Shown: positions 54,754 through 64,000, numbered from the stretch's first letter. The stretch: 64,000 nucleotides of DNA from DYJE01 sp041660385 (GCA_041660385.1 JBAZWJ010000013.1:35360-99359); one strand, 5' to 3'. Notes: a model not told the origin generated them from the letters alone. Numbers and translations are program-made.

Positions 54754-55215
54754 CTACTGTTTAGTTTCTTTTTTATCACCGAAAACATACTTACTGACCA
54801 GATCTTCGATATCGAGAGCCGGTTCTGTTTCCGTTATCGTTCCACCTGGCGTCAGCATTTCCACTGAGCCACCCGGCGTGATCATGATGAACTTGTCTCC
54901 GATCAAACCGGAAGTCTTCACCGATGCGATGGAGTCATCTTCCAGTTCAATTCCATTTTCAATTTTCATCTTGACCATGGCAATTTTCATCACCGGTTCC
55001 AGACTAATGGATTCCACCTGGCCAACCCTCACCCCGGCGATTTCCACATTGGAACCGGGTTTCAAACCCGTTGCTGAATTGAACTTGGCACTCAGACTGT
55101 AATAATGATCGCCTAAGAGTTCCATCTTGCCCAACTTAACCGTAAGATAGCCCACACAGACAATACCGATGACCACAAAGATGCCCACGGTTATTTCAAG
55201 GGACGATTTTTTCAT
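54754..55215 (-). CDS. mlaD: Mla substrate-binding MCE protein MlaD
   Basis: 153 residues. One membrane helix about 7-27, then a single MCE domain (about 38-118) with GLKPGSNVEIAGVRVGQVESI, and a short tail. It forms the periplasmic hexameric ring on MlaFE that accepts lipid from MlaC. It is shorter than E. coli MlaD (183). Shine-Dalgarno GGAGGA just before the ATG. Confidence 0.93.
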   Translation of the reverse strand: MKKSSLEITVGIFVVIGIVCVGYLTVKLGKMELLGDHYYSLSAKFNSATGLKPGSNVEIAGVRVGQVESISLEPVMKIAMVKMKIENGIELEDDSIASVKTSGLIGDKFIMITPGGSVEMLTPGGTITETEPALDIEDLVSKYVFGDKKETKQ

Positions 55216-55265
55216 GTTTCCTCCGATGCCCTATCCTTTTATTCCACTTTCTTTCGATGTCCCGT

Positions 55266-56021
55266 TCAAAAATCTTTAAGATCCATACCCTGAGGGGTGA
55301 TGAATCCTTTAACCACAGGATCGTCACTTGCCATAAGTTCTTCTGCGGTTCCTTGGAATACGATCTTTCCTTCGTTCAACATGGCCACCCGCTGACTGAT
55401 GGAAAACACGTCCGGGATTTCATGGCTGACCATCACCCCCGTGAACCCGAAACGTTTCTGATAATCAGAAATCATGGTGTGAACCGCCTGTTTCCGTATG
55501 GGATCAAGCCCGGTGGTGGGTTCATCAAACAGTACTATTTCTGGATCTGTGACAAGCGCTCTTGCCAGAGCCACCCTTTTCTTCATGCCGCCTGACAATT
55601 GCCCCGGATATTTTGCATCAATTCCGCTGATATCCAGCTGCTCCAGCCGTTTTGCCACACACTCACCGATTTCGGCTGGTTTCATCCGTGTTCCTTCTCG
55701 TAAAGGAAGGGCGATGTTGTCGTACACGGTCATGGAATCAAACAACGCAGAATCCTGAAACATGTAGCTGAAACGATTCCTCAGTAACTCCCGTTCGTTT
55801 TTCTTCCGGGAAAAAAGTGTCTTTCCATCAAACAATATGTTGCCGGAATCCGGTTTGACAAGGCCGATGATATGCTTTAGTAGAACGCTCTTTCCTTCAC
55901 CGCTTTTTCCGATAATCGTCGTGATCTCACCTTTATATATAGAAAGGTCCACGCCCCGGAGCACGTGGTTCTCTCCGTAACTCTTATGAACATTCTCAAA
56001 CTGTATAAGGGGCTGGTCCAT
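55266..56021 (-). CDS. mlaF: Mla ABC transporter ATPase MlaF
   Basis: 251 residues. Walker A GKSGEGKSVLLKH, Q-loop MFQDSALFDS, signature LSGGMKKR, Walker B IVLFDEPTTGLDP and switch His VSHEIPD. The SALFDSMTV and SGGMKKRVALARAL patterns are specific to MlaF. It powers phospholipid transport with MlaE and MlaD. Three tandem AGGAGA ribosome-binding-like sequences lie just before the ATG. Confidence 0.93.
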   Translation of the reverse strand: MDQPLIQFENVHKSYGENHVLRGVDLSIYKGEITTIIGKSGEGKSVLLKHIIGLVKPDSGNILFDGKTLFSRKKNERELLRNRFSYMFQDSALFDSMTVYDNIALPLREGTRMKPAEIGECVAKRLEQLDISGIDAKYPGQLSGGMKKRVALARALVTDPEIVLFDEPTTGLDPIRKQAVHTMISDYQKRFGFTGVMVSHEIPDVFSISQRVAMLNEGKIVFQGTAEELMASDDPVVKGFITPQGMDLKDF

Positions 56022-56023
56022 GA

Positions 56024-56050
56024 TCTCCTAAGGTCTCCTAAGGTCTCCTA
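56024..56050 (-). repeat. Tandem 10-bp repeat carrying three Shine-Dalgarno sites before mlaF
   Basis: On the minus strand TTAGGAGACC is repeated at 10-bp steps, with AGGAGA at 56050-56045, 56040-56035 and 56029-56024. The nearest copy is only about 2-3 nt from the ATG at 56021-56019, shorter than normal, so an upstream copy may matter for initiation. Copy number could change by slippage. Confidence 0.75.
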
Positions 56051-56057
56051 AAAATTC

Positions 56058-56873
56058 CTACAACAGAATAGACGTTATAACGTAATCCACGATAAGAACA
56101 ATTACACAGGCCTGAACCACGGCGGTGGTTGTGGAAAGACTCACGCCTTTAGCACCGAATCCTTCCTTTCTCAAATGAGTGTAATATCCGTGGAAACAGG
56201 AAACCGTGATCACGACCAAAGCGAAAATCACAGACTTGATAAACCCTTCTCTGACGTCGCTCATCAGAACGCTGGCCTCAACACGAAAAAAATAAATCCC
56301 TGAATTAATTCCAAGAAGCTTGGAACCTGTCAAGTAACCGCCGAGTATACCCACCGTATCAAAAAGCGCTGTAAGAAGAGGAAAACTCAATACACCGGCA
56401 AGCAGCCGTGGACTCACCAAAAAACGGATGGGATTGATGTTCATGGTTTTAAGGGCATCAATCTGTTCAGAAATTCTCATGATTCCTATCTCGGCAGACA
56501 TGGCCGAACCGGCCCGTGCGATCACCATGATCGCCGTGAGCACCGGCCCCAGTTCTTTGATCAACGTCAAGGCAACCGCCGATCCCAGAAGGCCCTCTGA
56601 GCCAAACTTGGAAAGCGTATAATAACCCTGGAGCCCCAGAACCATACCGGTAAACCCGCCGGTCAACACAATAACCGTGACGGATTTGGCACCGATGAAA
56701 TAAACTTGTTCAAGGATTCTACGCCATTGAAAAGGCAGATAAAATACGAAAAATACACTCCGAGCAAAAAACACTCCGGCCTTTCCCAGAATTGAGACAA
56801 AGGCCAGGGTATTCTGCCCTGTGGTTCTTATGGGTTTTTCTATGAGAGACAACATCGTAATTGTCATATCCAT
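56058..56873 (-). CDS. mlaE: Mla ABC transporter permease MlaE
   Basis: About 271 residues with five or six membrane helices and the MlaE/YrbE pattern: GMVLGLQGYYTL, LIKELGPVLTAIMVIARAGSAMSAEIG, SPRLLAG. It is the inner-membrane channel of the MlaFED complex. The start is uncertain (ATGs at 56873, 56867 and 56855, or a TTG at 56894) and no Shine-Dalgarno is seen, so it may begin a transcript. MlaB, the STAS partner in E. coli, is not found. Confidence 0.88.
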   Translation of the reverse strand: MDMTITMLSLIEKPIRTTGQNTLAFVSILGKAGVFFARSVFFVFYLPFQWRRILEQVYFIGAKSVTVIVLTGGFTGMVLGLQGYYTLSKFGSEGLLGSAVALTLIKELGPVLTAIMVIARAGSAMSAEIGIMRISEQIDALKTMNINPIRFLVSPRLLAGVLSFPLLTALFDTVGILGGYLTGSKLLGINSGIYFFRVEASVLMSDVREGFIKSVIFALVVITVSCFHGYYTHLRKEGFGAKGVSLSTTTAVVQACVIVLIVDYVITSILL

Positions 56874-56982
56874 CAAGGGTTTATATTGTATCAAGCATCG
56901 ATATTACCTAATCAATGCACAGTGAACACTAATGTTTTTTAGGCTGGGTGTCAAGCCTGATGCACCTGTTTTCCCTTGGTGG

Positions 56983-59505
56983 TCATGTTCCCGGATCAGC
57001 GATCTGGTCACGTTTTCCATCACCGTTCACGCCTGTTTCGATTTTTAAATCATCGCCCTTTGTTGTCATGACCACCGCTCCATGGGAATCTGTTCTGTAA
57101 ACCGTCGATCCTTGAACGGCTAACCGTTCCAGCACCATAGGATGGGGAAATTTGAACCAGTTTTTATATCCTGCTGAAACCACAGCGCAATCCGGGGCCA
57201 CCGTCTGGATAAACAAATCGCTTGATGAACTTTTACTGCCATGATGGGGTACGAGTAAAACTCTGCTTTTCAGATCCCGGGCATCGGCCAACGTATTGAT
57301 CATATCCGCCTCAGCTTGTTCCAGAATATCACCTGGAAATAAAAAGGATTGCCGCCCAAAAGTCATCTTCAACACTATGGACATGTTGTTTGACTGTTTC
57401 GCCGAGAAAGCTACTGTGGTCTCGTCATTCTTCAACGGCCAGAATATGCGTAAGTTAACACCACCAATCTGGTATTTATCCTGAAGATCTTTTCTGTTCT
57501 TTACGGTAGTGTGGTTCATCTCTGCCAGCTCCATCATTCTGCGAAAACCTTTTGTGTCCGTTTCAATACCGTTTGTCCAGAGTTCATTCACAGTGAAATG
57601 TTCCAGAATGTATAAAAGACCGTTTAAATGGTCGCTTTCGGGGTGTGAAAGAACAACCCTGTCCACATGGCCGATCTTCTTAGACCATAAAAGAGGGGCC
57701 ACAATCTTTTCACCCACATCGAACATCTCATTATCGCTGAAGCCGCCACCGTCGACGAGCATACATTCACCGTCAGGAAACTCAACAAGTGCAGACGAGC
57801 CCTGGCCCACATCAATGTAAGTGACTCTCATATCACGGTGGTGAAATCTTTTGTTCAGCCAGTAAACCCCATCGAAAACCATGATCATAACAACAATTGA
57901 TACTATGGAAGCCAGAGCCATTCTTTTCTTTCTGTTCGTTTTTTCGCTTCTTTTTATCTCAATCAGACATATCAACACGATGTAGTAGCAGACCAGTTCC
58001 AGTATGGAAGGTGTCACTATTTTGAAAGACGCCCATGGCAATGACGAAAAAAAGCGGATCAACTCCATGGACTTGTCAAGGATAAAACCTGCGGCTTCCA
58101 GAATCCACAGCGCGGGATGGATGCCCAGTGGAAAAATAAAAACAGCCCCAAGACCCAGAATGACCACCAGCATTCCCACAAAGGGCACCAAAACCGGGTT
58201 TGCCACAAATCCGATCACAGAAACCTGGTTGAAATAATACGCCACAAGGGGCCATGTCCCTACGAAAGCGAAAACCGAGACAAGAATATAAGCCTGGATA
58301 CTTTGTATCAGCCGCCGGGTTCTATCGCCAGCTTGTTCCATGTCATCAACTTGTTGTTTTCGATGGTTCATGGCCGATATCCCCCAGATAATGGATAGAA
58401 CCGAACCGAAAGAAAGTTGAAATGATATATTAAAAAGTGAGTGGGGTGAAATGGATAATATAACCATAGCCGCTAAAGCCAGAGTATTGACGATTTCGTG
58501 TTCCGCTTCGAATCCATATGTTAAAAGAAACACAGTGGCCATAATCACTGATCGCTGGGTTGCAGGTGGCATGCCCGATAGGAAACCGTAAACCCACACA
58601 GGTACAAGCGTTAACACGCCGGCCAGAGCTTTTACGCGCCCCTGCCATAAAAGAGGTGTTATGTATGAAAGGACGAACCGGAACAAAAAAAAGAAGAACC
58701 CTGCGACCACACCCACATGGAGTCCAGATATGGAAAGAAGATGGACTGTGCCCGTCCGGCAGAAATCATCTTGAAGTTGGCTATCTATCCCCTGCCTGCT
58801 TCCGGTAATGAGTGCTTTCAGGACCTCCTTTCCAGGTTTTGAGGCAGATGTTTTGTCAATGAGAGCCTCCACGGCAGATCGCATTCTGTCAAGAGCTGTT
58901 GGACGGCCTTTTTCAACCAGCGTTGTATTCCCTTTTTTTCCGTAGATATTACCCCAGACATCGTCCCTTTCCATGAATTCCCGGTAATCAAAGCCGTTAG
59001 GATTATTGAAATTATGAAACTCTTTGATTTTTCCTGTGATTTCAAGGAGATCACCCTTGGCGTATTCCCCGTTCACAAGAGCTGTTCTCGCTTTCAGTGT
59101 GCCCCGAACCCCTCGTCTTTCGCCATCTTTTGTAAAAACGGATATTCTGTCGAGTATAAACGTCCTGTCTCGTTTTTCAACTTCGGGTACAGTTTTCACC
59201 CTTCCTGACACTGTGAATTCGCCTTTGCCCGCATAGAATCGGACATGAGCTGAAGATGCAAGTATTTCTGCCTTGCCCGACGGCTCCTGGATCGAGAGAT
59301 TCCCCGTTGCTGCAAAAAGAAGCAGAGGAATCAGCGTCAAAGGTTTTTTACGCCATATGGCCCTGATAATCAGGAAAAAACACACAACTAAGATCAGAAG
59401 GGGTATATGGAAATGGCCCGGTAGAAGATGACCGGTAACTATACCGATCATCAGACAGAGAAGAAGGGGAATAACAGGACGAGAAAAATACGTGGGGGTG
59501 TTCAT
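56983..59505 (-). CDS. comEC: DNA uptake channel protein ComEC/Rec2
   Basis: 840 residues. N-terminal helices with an OB-like soluble loop about 75-200, the Competence domain with LLSISGLHVGV and many helices about 240-520, and a C-terminal metallo-beta-lactamase-like domain about 560-800 with VVLSHPESDHLNG and LLVPHHGSKSSS. ComEC moves single-stranded DNA across the inner membrane in naturally transformable bacteria. No other competence gene is in the window, so transformation is only an inference. Confidence 0.92.
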   Translation of the reverse strand: MNTPTYFSRPVIPLLLCLMIGIVTGHLLPGHFHIPLLILVVCFFLIIRAIWRKKPLTLIPLLLFAATGNLSIQEPSGKAEILASSAHVRFYAGKGEFTVSGRVKTVPEVEKRDRTFILDRISVFTKDGERRGVRGTLKARTALVNGEYAKGDLLEITGKIKEFHNFNNPNGFDYREFMERDDVWGNIYGKKGNTTLVEKGRPTALDRMRSAVEALIDKTSASKPGKEVLKALITGSRQGIDSQLQDDFCRTGTVHLLSISGLHVGVVAGFFFFLFRFVLSYITPLLWQGRVKALAGVLTLVPVWVYGFLSGMPPATQRSVIMATVFLLTYGFEAEHEIVNTLALAAMVILSISPHSLFNISFQLSFGSVLSIIWGISAMNHRKQQVDDMEQAGDRTRRLIQSIQAYILVSVFAFVGTWPLVAYYFNQVSVIGFVANPVLVPFVGMLVVILGLGAVFIFPLGIHPALWILEAAGFILDKSMELIRFFSSLPWASFKIVTPSILELVCYYIVLICLIEIKRSEKTNRKKRMALASIVSIVVMIMVFDGVYWLNKRFHHRDMRVTYIDVGQGSSALVEFPDGECMLVDGGGFSDNEMFDVGEKIVAPLLWSKKIGHVDRVVLSHPESDHLNGLLYILEHFTVNELWTNGIETDTKGFRRMMELAEMNHTTVKNRKDLQDKYQIGGVNLRIFWPLKNDETTVAFSAKQSNNMSIVLKMTFGRQSFLFPGDILEQAEADMINTLADARDLKSRVLLVPHHGSKSSSSDLFIQTVAPDCAVVSAGYKNWFKFPHPMVLERLAVQGSTVYRTDSHGAVVMTTKGDDLKIETGVNGDGKRDQIADPGT

Positions 59506-59801
59506 CTTTTTTCCGTTTCACATTGGAAAAAATCCCCCCGGTCTTTTTTCCTGCTGCATTATATTACGTTTTATAAAAATCCGCTAAACGCTGACAGTAT
59601 CAGTCCTATAACTTTAGTAAACATGATTCATCAAACTGCCGGTTTATTCCGGTGAAAGAACCTTTGTTTTTTGCTAAAAAATTCCAATCAGTCATTATCA
59701 CACCCATGAGCGAGGTCAACCATGAATTCAAAACGGCCATCGCATTAACCAAAATGAGTGATGAAAATAATCTTTCTTAAGGAAATGGCTTGAGTATACG
59801 C
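59506..59801. other. Spacer between murA and comEC
   Basis: A 296-bp stretch behind murA and ahead of comEC, both on the minus strand. It is AT-rich near 59560-59780 and likely contains the comEC promoter. No repeat of the window's families and no RNA gene was recognised. Confidence 0.5.
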
Positions 59802-61061
59802 TTATTTTTCTTTCTCTCTCAGAATCAGGGCACCGAGTTTCGACAATTTCTTTTCAATAGACTCATATCCTCTGTCTAAGTGGTAAACCCGGCTTACCAG
59901 AGTTTTTCCTTCAGCGACAAGTCCTGCGAGTATAAGCGATGCGCTGGCACGTAAATCGGAAGCCATAACCGGTGCCCCTGACAAGTGATGAACGCCTTTG
60001 ACCGTGGCCACTCGCCCGCCCTCAAGAGAGATGTCTGCCCCCATTCGCTTGAGCTCTGACACGTGGATAAAACGATTTTCGAAAATCGTTTCCGTAATTA
60101 CGCTCGTTCCTTTAGCGATGCTGAGCATAGCCATAAACTGGGCCTGCATATCTGTGGGAAAACCTGGATAAGGAGTGGTTCTTATGTCTACGCTTTGAAT
60201 CTCTTCAGGGCCGATCACGCGCATCGATTTTTCATAAACATCCACCTTGGCACCCGTCAGTTTAAGCTTATGGATAATTCCACCCATGTGCTCCGGCTCG
60301 CAGTCTGTTATGGTCACATCGCCGTGGGTCATGGCAGCAGCAACCATGAAAGTGCCAGCTTCGATCCTGTCAGGAATGATGCTGACGGTAACTGGCTTTA
60401 ACGAGTTCACTCCCGTGATTTTTATCTCCGGTGTCCCTGCACCTTCGACTTTCGCCCCCATGCTGTTAAGGACCTCTGCCAAGGCAGTGATCTCCGGTTC
60501 TCGTGCAGCGTTCCTGAGCATCGTCACACCGCTTGCCAGAACGGCAGTCATCATCAAACTTTCTGTTGCACCTACAGAAACCACATCAAAGTAGATATCA
60601 CCACCTGTCAGACTATCAGCAGACGCTTCGACGTATCCATGTTCAAGTTTTATTTCTGCTCCGAGCCCGGCAATTCCTTTAAGATGCAAATTGATGGGGC
60701 GTGCTCCAATGGCACATCCGCCTGGGAGTGACACCCGCGCCCTTTTCTGGCGTGCCAGCAAAGGCCCAAGAACAAGTATGGACGCCCTCATTTTTCTTAC
60801 CAGTTCATAGGATGCTTCGAATTTATTGACACCCGTTGCATCAATGCTGACTGTGCTACCTGAAGACTCAACCTTTGCACCCAAATCCTCCAGAAGAAGC
60901 TTGATGCTTTTAATATCCATAAGATCCGGCACATTGTTGAACACACATTCGCCGTCCACAAGAAGGGATGTTACAAGAATCGGTAAAGCCGCATTCTTTG
61001 ATCCACTGATTTTCACTTCCCCTTCAAGCCGCCGTCCGCCTTCAACCACAATTCTATCCAT
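59802..61061 (-). CDS. murA: UDP-N-acetylglucosamine 1-carboxyvinyltransferase
   Basis: 419 residues, full length. K22-N23 in GSKNAALP, the catalytic Cys C116 in LPGGCAIGARP and the GFPTDMQAQ region are intact, so the enzyme transfers enolpyruvate from PEP to UDP-GlcNAc, the first step of peptidoglycan synthesis; Cys at 116 predicts fosfomycin sensitivity. It stands alone, not in a mur operon. Confidence 0.95.
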   Translation of the reverse strand: MDRIVVEGGRRLEGEVKISGSKNAALPILVTSLLVDGECVFNNVPDLMDIKSIKLLLEDLGAKVESSGSTVSIDATGVNKFEASYELVRKMRASILVLGPLLARQKRARVSLPGGCAIGARPINLHLKGIAGLGAEIKLEHGYVEASADSLTGGDIYFDVVSVGATESLMMTAVLASGVTMLRNAAREPEITALAEVLNSMGAKVEGAGTPEIKITGVNSLKPVTVSIIPDRIEAGTFMVAAAMTHGDVTITDCEPEHMGGIIHKLKLTGAKVDVYEKSMRVIGPEEIQSVDIRTTPYPGFPTDMQAQFMAMLSIAKGTSVITETIFENRFIHVSELKRMGADISLEGGRVATVKGVHHLSGAPVMASDLRASASLILAGLVAEGKTLVSRVYHLDRGYESIEKKLSKLGALILREKEK

Positions 61062-61189
61062 AATGATGTCCTGTGTTAAAAAAAACTGTTGTTTGCATTC
61101 CTGCTTATGTTGCTATTCTTACGGGAAGTTATTATGACAATTGCGTGAAAAAAGGAAGTTTTTTATACTTGAAGAATTATAATGATCAA

Positions 61190-62578
61190 TTATTCGTTTG
61201 CAGCTATTGCTGACGTCGTTTCCATGACAATATCTTTAATTTTCTGAGCCGGTACTTCTACAAAAATACGTGTCCCTTCACCCTGAACAGATTTGAGAAT
61301 CATTTTACCTCCAAGAAGACTCACCCGCTCCTCCATACTTCTAAGGCCCATGTGTTTACCTGTTATCTCCATGTTTTCCTGTAAACTCATATCGAAGCCA
61401 ATGCCATTGTCTTCAATTCTTAATATCACGTGAGGATACGACGCAACGAGTCTAACAGAAGCTTTTGTGGCGTGGGAGTGCTTTCTAATGTTGTTCAACG
61501 CTTCCTGAACAAGCCGGTACATATTGATTTCTGAATCTGAATCAATTCGAATCTGCTCAAGACCAGCTGAAAAAAAAACAACATTAATTCCCCATTTAAG
61601 CTTAAACTCTTCGCAATACCGGAAAAGTGTTATGGCAAGCCCTAATTCGTCTAAACTTGGCGGACGAAGTTCGTATGCGATATCTCTTATCGCGTGAATT
61701 GCCCCTTGTAACACCTTAGAAATATCCTTGATTTTATGACGAACCTTAAAAGAAGTTTCTTGAATATCATCAAAAAAAGTCTCACATGAAATTCGCAAAG
61801 AAGATAAATCCTGAGCAACGCTGTCGTGAAGATCCCTTGCAATACGCTTTCTCTCTTTCTCTTGAATCATCAATATTTCACGGGTCAGTGTCTGTATCTT
61901 TTCTTCTGCTTTTTTAGTCTTCGTGATATCTAATGACGTAATGATAGCGCCGCCACTGTAGGGCGATAATCGGATATGAAGAAATCGCTCATTGTATTTT
62001 TGTTCTGGAAATTCTTTCTGCTCTCCTGTTCGTATGCAATCCATCAATTCCTCGAACATGTTGTTCACATGCCTTGAGCCATAATTCTTGTACATAATTT
62101 CCCCAATTTCAGGGATTCTTCCGAGTGATCTTGCCTTGGCCTTGTTAAAGCCTGTAATTTTCCCATTATGGTCAACGATTATTGTTTCAATTGGATTATT
62201 CTGAAAAAGAGTTCTATATCTTTCTTCACTGGCTCTTAGAGCTCTTTCCATGTTCTTTCTGTACTGTAACTCAATTTCAAGTGCTTTGTTTGTTTTAATC
62301 AGTTCTGAAGTCTTTGTTCTGGTATATATTCCACTCAACATGTCAGCACCCGGCTTATTTCTTGCTTTTAGCAGCAAAAAAATCTGCATCAACGCCAAAC
62401 ATGCAATCACAAAACCTTCACGTGATTGAGAAAGGACTCCCCATATGCATAAAGGCCCCATCAAGATCATCGTTATTATAAAAGACTGATTCAATGAGCC
62501 AATACGAGGAATCAAGCCACAGAATTTCATCTCTGATTGATTTTCGATCCTATCCATCATAGTGTCCACCTTATTCAT
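61190..62578 (-). CDS. NarL-type membrane sensor histidine kinase
   Basis: 462 residues. Two membrane helices at about 31-48 and 55-71, a coiled coil, a PAS domain about 113-220, and HisKA_3 with H251 in ARDLHDSVAQDLSS, followed by HATPase (DNGIGFD and a late Gly-rich strand GTRIFVEV). This type usually works with a LuxR-HTH regulator; none is in the window. The DNA looks more AT-rich than the region to its left. Confidence 0.88.
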   Translation of the reverse strand: MNKVDTMMDRIENQSEMKFCGLIPRIGSLNQSFIITMILMGPLCIWGVLSQSREGFVIACLALMQIFLLLKARNKPGADMLSGIYTRTKTSELIKTNKALEIELQYRKNMERALRASEERYRTLFQNNPIETIIVDHNGKITGFNKAKARSLGRIPEIGEIMYKNYGSRHVNNMFEELMDCIRTGEQKEFPEQKYNERFLHIRLSPYSGGAIITSLDITKTKKAEEKIQTLTREILMIQEKERKRIARDLHDSVAQDLSSLRISCETFFDDIQETSFKVRHKIKDISKVLQGAIHAIRDIAYELRPPSLDELGLAITLFRYCEEFKLKWGINVVFFSAGLEQIRIDSDSEINMYRLVQEALNNIRKHSHATKASVRLVASYPHVILRIEDNGIGFDMSLQENMEITGKHMGLRSMEERVSLLGGKMILKSVQGEGTRIFVEVPAQKIKDIVMETTSAIAANE

Positions 62579-62837
62579 TTCGATTTAAAAATCGTAACTC
62601 ATAATATCTAATACAATACAGCAAATGAGCTGCGATATCTAATCGTGTTTAATCTCTCATAGGAATAACGATAATCGATTTTTAGCGGGATGTTAAAACT
62701 CAGGGCAGATCCACTTTTTCAAACATAGTTTAATTTAATTCTAACTTATTAAATTCTTTTTATAACAAATGCAAATTATTTATTAACAAATAAAAATATT
62801 TATCCTATCTATCTATTATTATTAGTTTTATGTAATA
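62579..62837. other. AT-rich spacer
   Basis: This 259-bp stretch contains long A/T runs (62720-62830) and no supported gene. It should carry the kinase promoter on the minus strand and the 3' end of the upstream thioredoxin-like gene. Confidence 0.5.
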
Positions 62838-63803
62838 TTATTCAATTCGATCCCTTAGCAACTCCATTGAATCGTTTAAAGCGTCCATTAACTCAGAGCC
62901 AGGATTTTGTTGCATAATCGCCTGTAGTTTTTCAATATAAATCGTCGATCCTATTTCGCCGGTCAAATATACGATGTCACCTTTTAAGGTATCTCCCACA
63001 ATGTCAAACCTATTCCACAATTCATCGATTATATGGTCTGCCATTTGTTTATTGCAATGACCGATTTCTTCCGCTACAACCATAGCACCGAGACGAATCG
63101 ACCAATTTTCATTTAGCAACAACTCGAACAATGAGTCAAAAACGATCCCTTTTTCAAGCATTTGTTCTGCGACTGCTGTTGCGTTTCCAGCTTCGATCAT
63201 GGTCTGTATCGATCGCGAACTTAAATTTGCCGGATCAACATTCGTCAATACCTCAACAACATCTGGTATTTGAACTTGGCCAACCCATCTAAAATTATTA
63301 TTAAATACTAACGTCGGTGCTGATTTAATCTGATCATTCTCAGCTTTTTCAGGGTAGAAGAGACCATCGATGATTTCAATATGAATGTTTGAGTTCGCAA
63401 TCGCCAAAGACGACATATCCTTTACAACTCTGGGACAATGAGGACAACTACGTACCACATAAAGCTTTAAAAAAAGAGGTGCTTTTATGTTTTTTAGTAC
63501 CTCTTTATACTTTGATAATTTATTAACGACCATTTCATCACAAATGCCGAATAGCATTTCAAGAATTTTGCCTTTTAATTCAGCTTTGATCATAAGATTG
63601 GGCATAACAATTAGAGTTGAATCTTGACGATCTCTATCTTTTTTAATTCTTATGCTGATACGATTAGAAACTTTAGATATTTCTTCAATTGATTTTTTTA
63701 TCAAATCACCTTGGATGTCACCGCCATGAATAAAATCCATTGTTAATTTTCTATCAGTCTTTATCAACCCGCCTTTGATTATTTTTATATCCTGATCATC
63801 CAT
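62838..63803 (-). CDS. Thioredoxin-fold protein with CPHC and HEAT-like tail
   Basis: 321 residues, no signal peptide. Two thioredoxin-like units in the style of protein disulfide oxidoreductase (PDO): a first degenerate one (about 20-105, no CxxC) and a second (about 110-200) with C120-PH-C123 in VVRSCPHCPR and a later SAPTLV, the cis-Pro position. The last ~115 residues are helical pairs with LLLNENWSIRLGAMVVAEEIG and VYLTGEIGS, similar to HEAT repeats. I know no named family with this combination. The AT-rich DNA suggests a different history from most of the window. Possible role: thiol redox partner or scaffold (inference). Confidence 0.7.
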   Translation of the reverse strand: MDDQDIKIIKGGLIKTDRKLTMDFIHGGDIQGDLIKKSIEEISKVSNRISIRIKKDRDRQDSTLIVMPNLMIKAELKGKILEMLFGICDEMVVNKLSKYKEVLKNIKAPLFLKLYVVRSCPHCPRVVKDMSSLAIANSNIHIEIIDGLFYPEKAENDQIKSAPTLVFNNNFRWVGQVQIPDVVEVLTNVDPANLSSRSIQTMIEAGNATAVAEQMLEKGIVFDSLFELLLNENWSIRLGAMVVAEEIGHCNKQMADHIIDELWNRFDIVGDTLKGDIVYLTGEIGSTIYIEKLQAIMQQNPGSELMDALNDSMELLRDRIE

Positions 63804-63974
63804 CTTATTACCCCATTAATCATTTCAAACGTACGATTCAATATCGACAAGTTTTATCTGCATTTACAAGATTAACGTATTAACATCTTGTCCGTTGTTT
63901 ATTCAATCGATTTATTCAGGACATATAGTGAGAAAAAGGAGCGTGATCAACAGAGTATTAACCGCAGAATAAGC

Positions 63975-63994
63975 AAAAAAAAGCCCCTGAGTCA
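63975..63994 (-). terminator. Half of a possible terminator at the window edge
   Basis: On the minus strand GGGGC is followed by a run of eight T residues (A run at 63975-63982). The complementary CCCC arm, if present, lies beyond the window. It would end a gene that begins outside. The rest of 63804-63974 contains no supported gene. Confidence 0.3.
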
Positions 63995-64000
63995 ATAAAG

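Overview
The window looks like chromosomal DNA of a Gram-negative bacterium, most likely a Desulfobacterota (deltaproteobacterial) lineage such as Desulfobacterales. This is an inference from gene content and style: many multi-domain hybrid histidine kinases, an Mla lipid-transport operon, Hsp33, a TrpB2-type tryptophan synthase, pyruvate phosphate dikinase, a GspAB pair and several families of intergenic palindromes. No rRNA, tRNA, CRISPR array, integrase or transposase gene was seen.

Layout. 0-2.4 kb (minus): a degenerate receiver protein cut by the window edge, and a class I adenylate cyclase-like protein. 2.8-11.7 kb (plus): a lysophospholipid flippase/acyltransferase fusion, TrpB2, a small Cys protein, an acyl-CoA ligase, a Roadblock protein and the GspA/GspB pair. 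12-17.9 kb (plus): a DUF2760 membrane protein followed by two divergent Hsp70-family proteins. 18.3-27.9 kb (minus): an MTA/SAH deaminase and a purine nucleoside phosphorylase directly behind a receiver-PilZ protein, a large hybrid kinase, a GAF sensor without kinase and a kinase-receiver-PilZ protein. 28.3-41.8 kb (mostly plus): four more hybrid kinases, a receiver-TPR protein, a lipoprotein and Hsp33. 41.9-47.3 kb (minus): pyruvate phosphate dikinase, CheW and a chemoreceptor. 47.8-53 kb (minus): a helicase-exonuclease fusion resembling MrfA plus MrfB, and an ABC-2 exporter. 53.1-56.9 kb: mlaEFDCA. 57-63.8 kb (minus): ComEC, MurA, a NarL-type histidine kinase and an AT-rich thioredoxin/HEAT-like protein.

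How it fits together. The 20-47 kb stretch is a dense signalling region with six hybrid or membrane kinases, yet no receiver is joined to a DNA-binding domain. Visible outputs are PilZ (a c-di-GMP-binding type of domain), TPR, Hpt and chemotaxis parts. At least three receivers lack normal phosphorylation residues. The envelope theme (Mla, LplT-PlsC, MurA, GspAB, ABC-2, lipoproteins) is the other main thread.

The most unusual structural signal is the repeat content. Five arrays of GTGGAC units with about 9-bp period, each arranged as left arm plus inverted right arm, lie in gene spacers next to stop codons. Two copies of a ~188-bp element with ~26-bp terminal inverted repeats look like a MITE. 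Several palindromes share the head GTAGGGGC, and an 85-bp inverted duplication is present. In several places these elements supply the stop codon or C-terminal residues of the neighbouring gene (ppdK, the second Hsp70, the ABC-2 permease).
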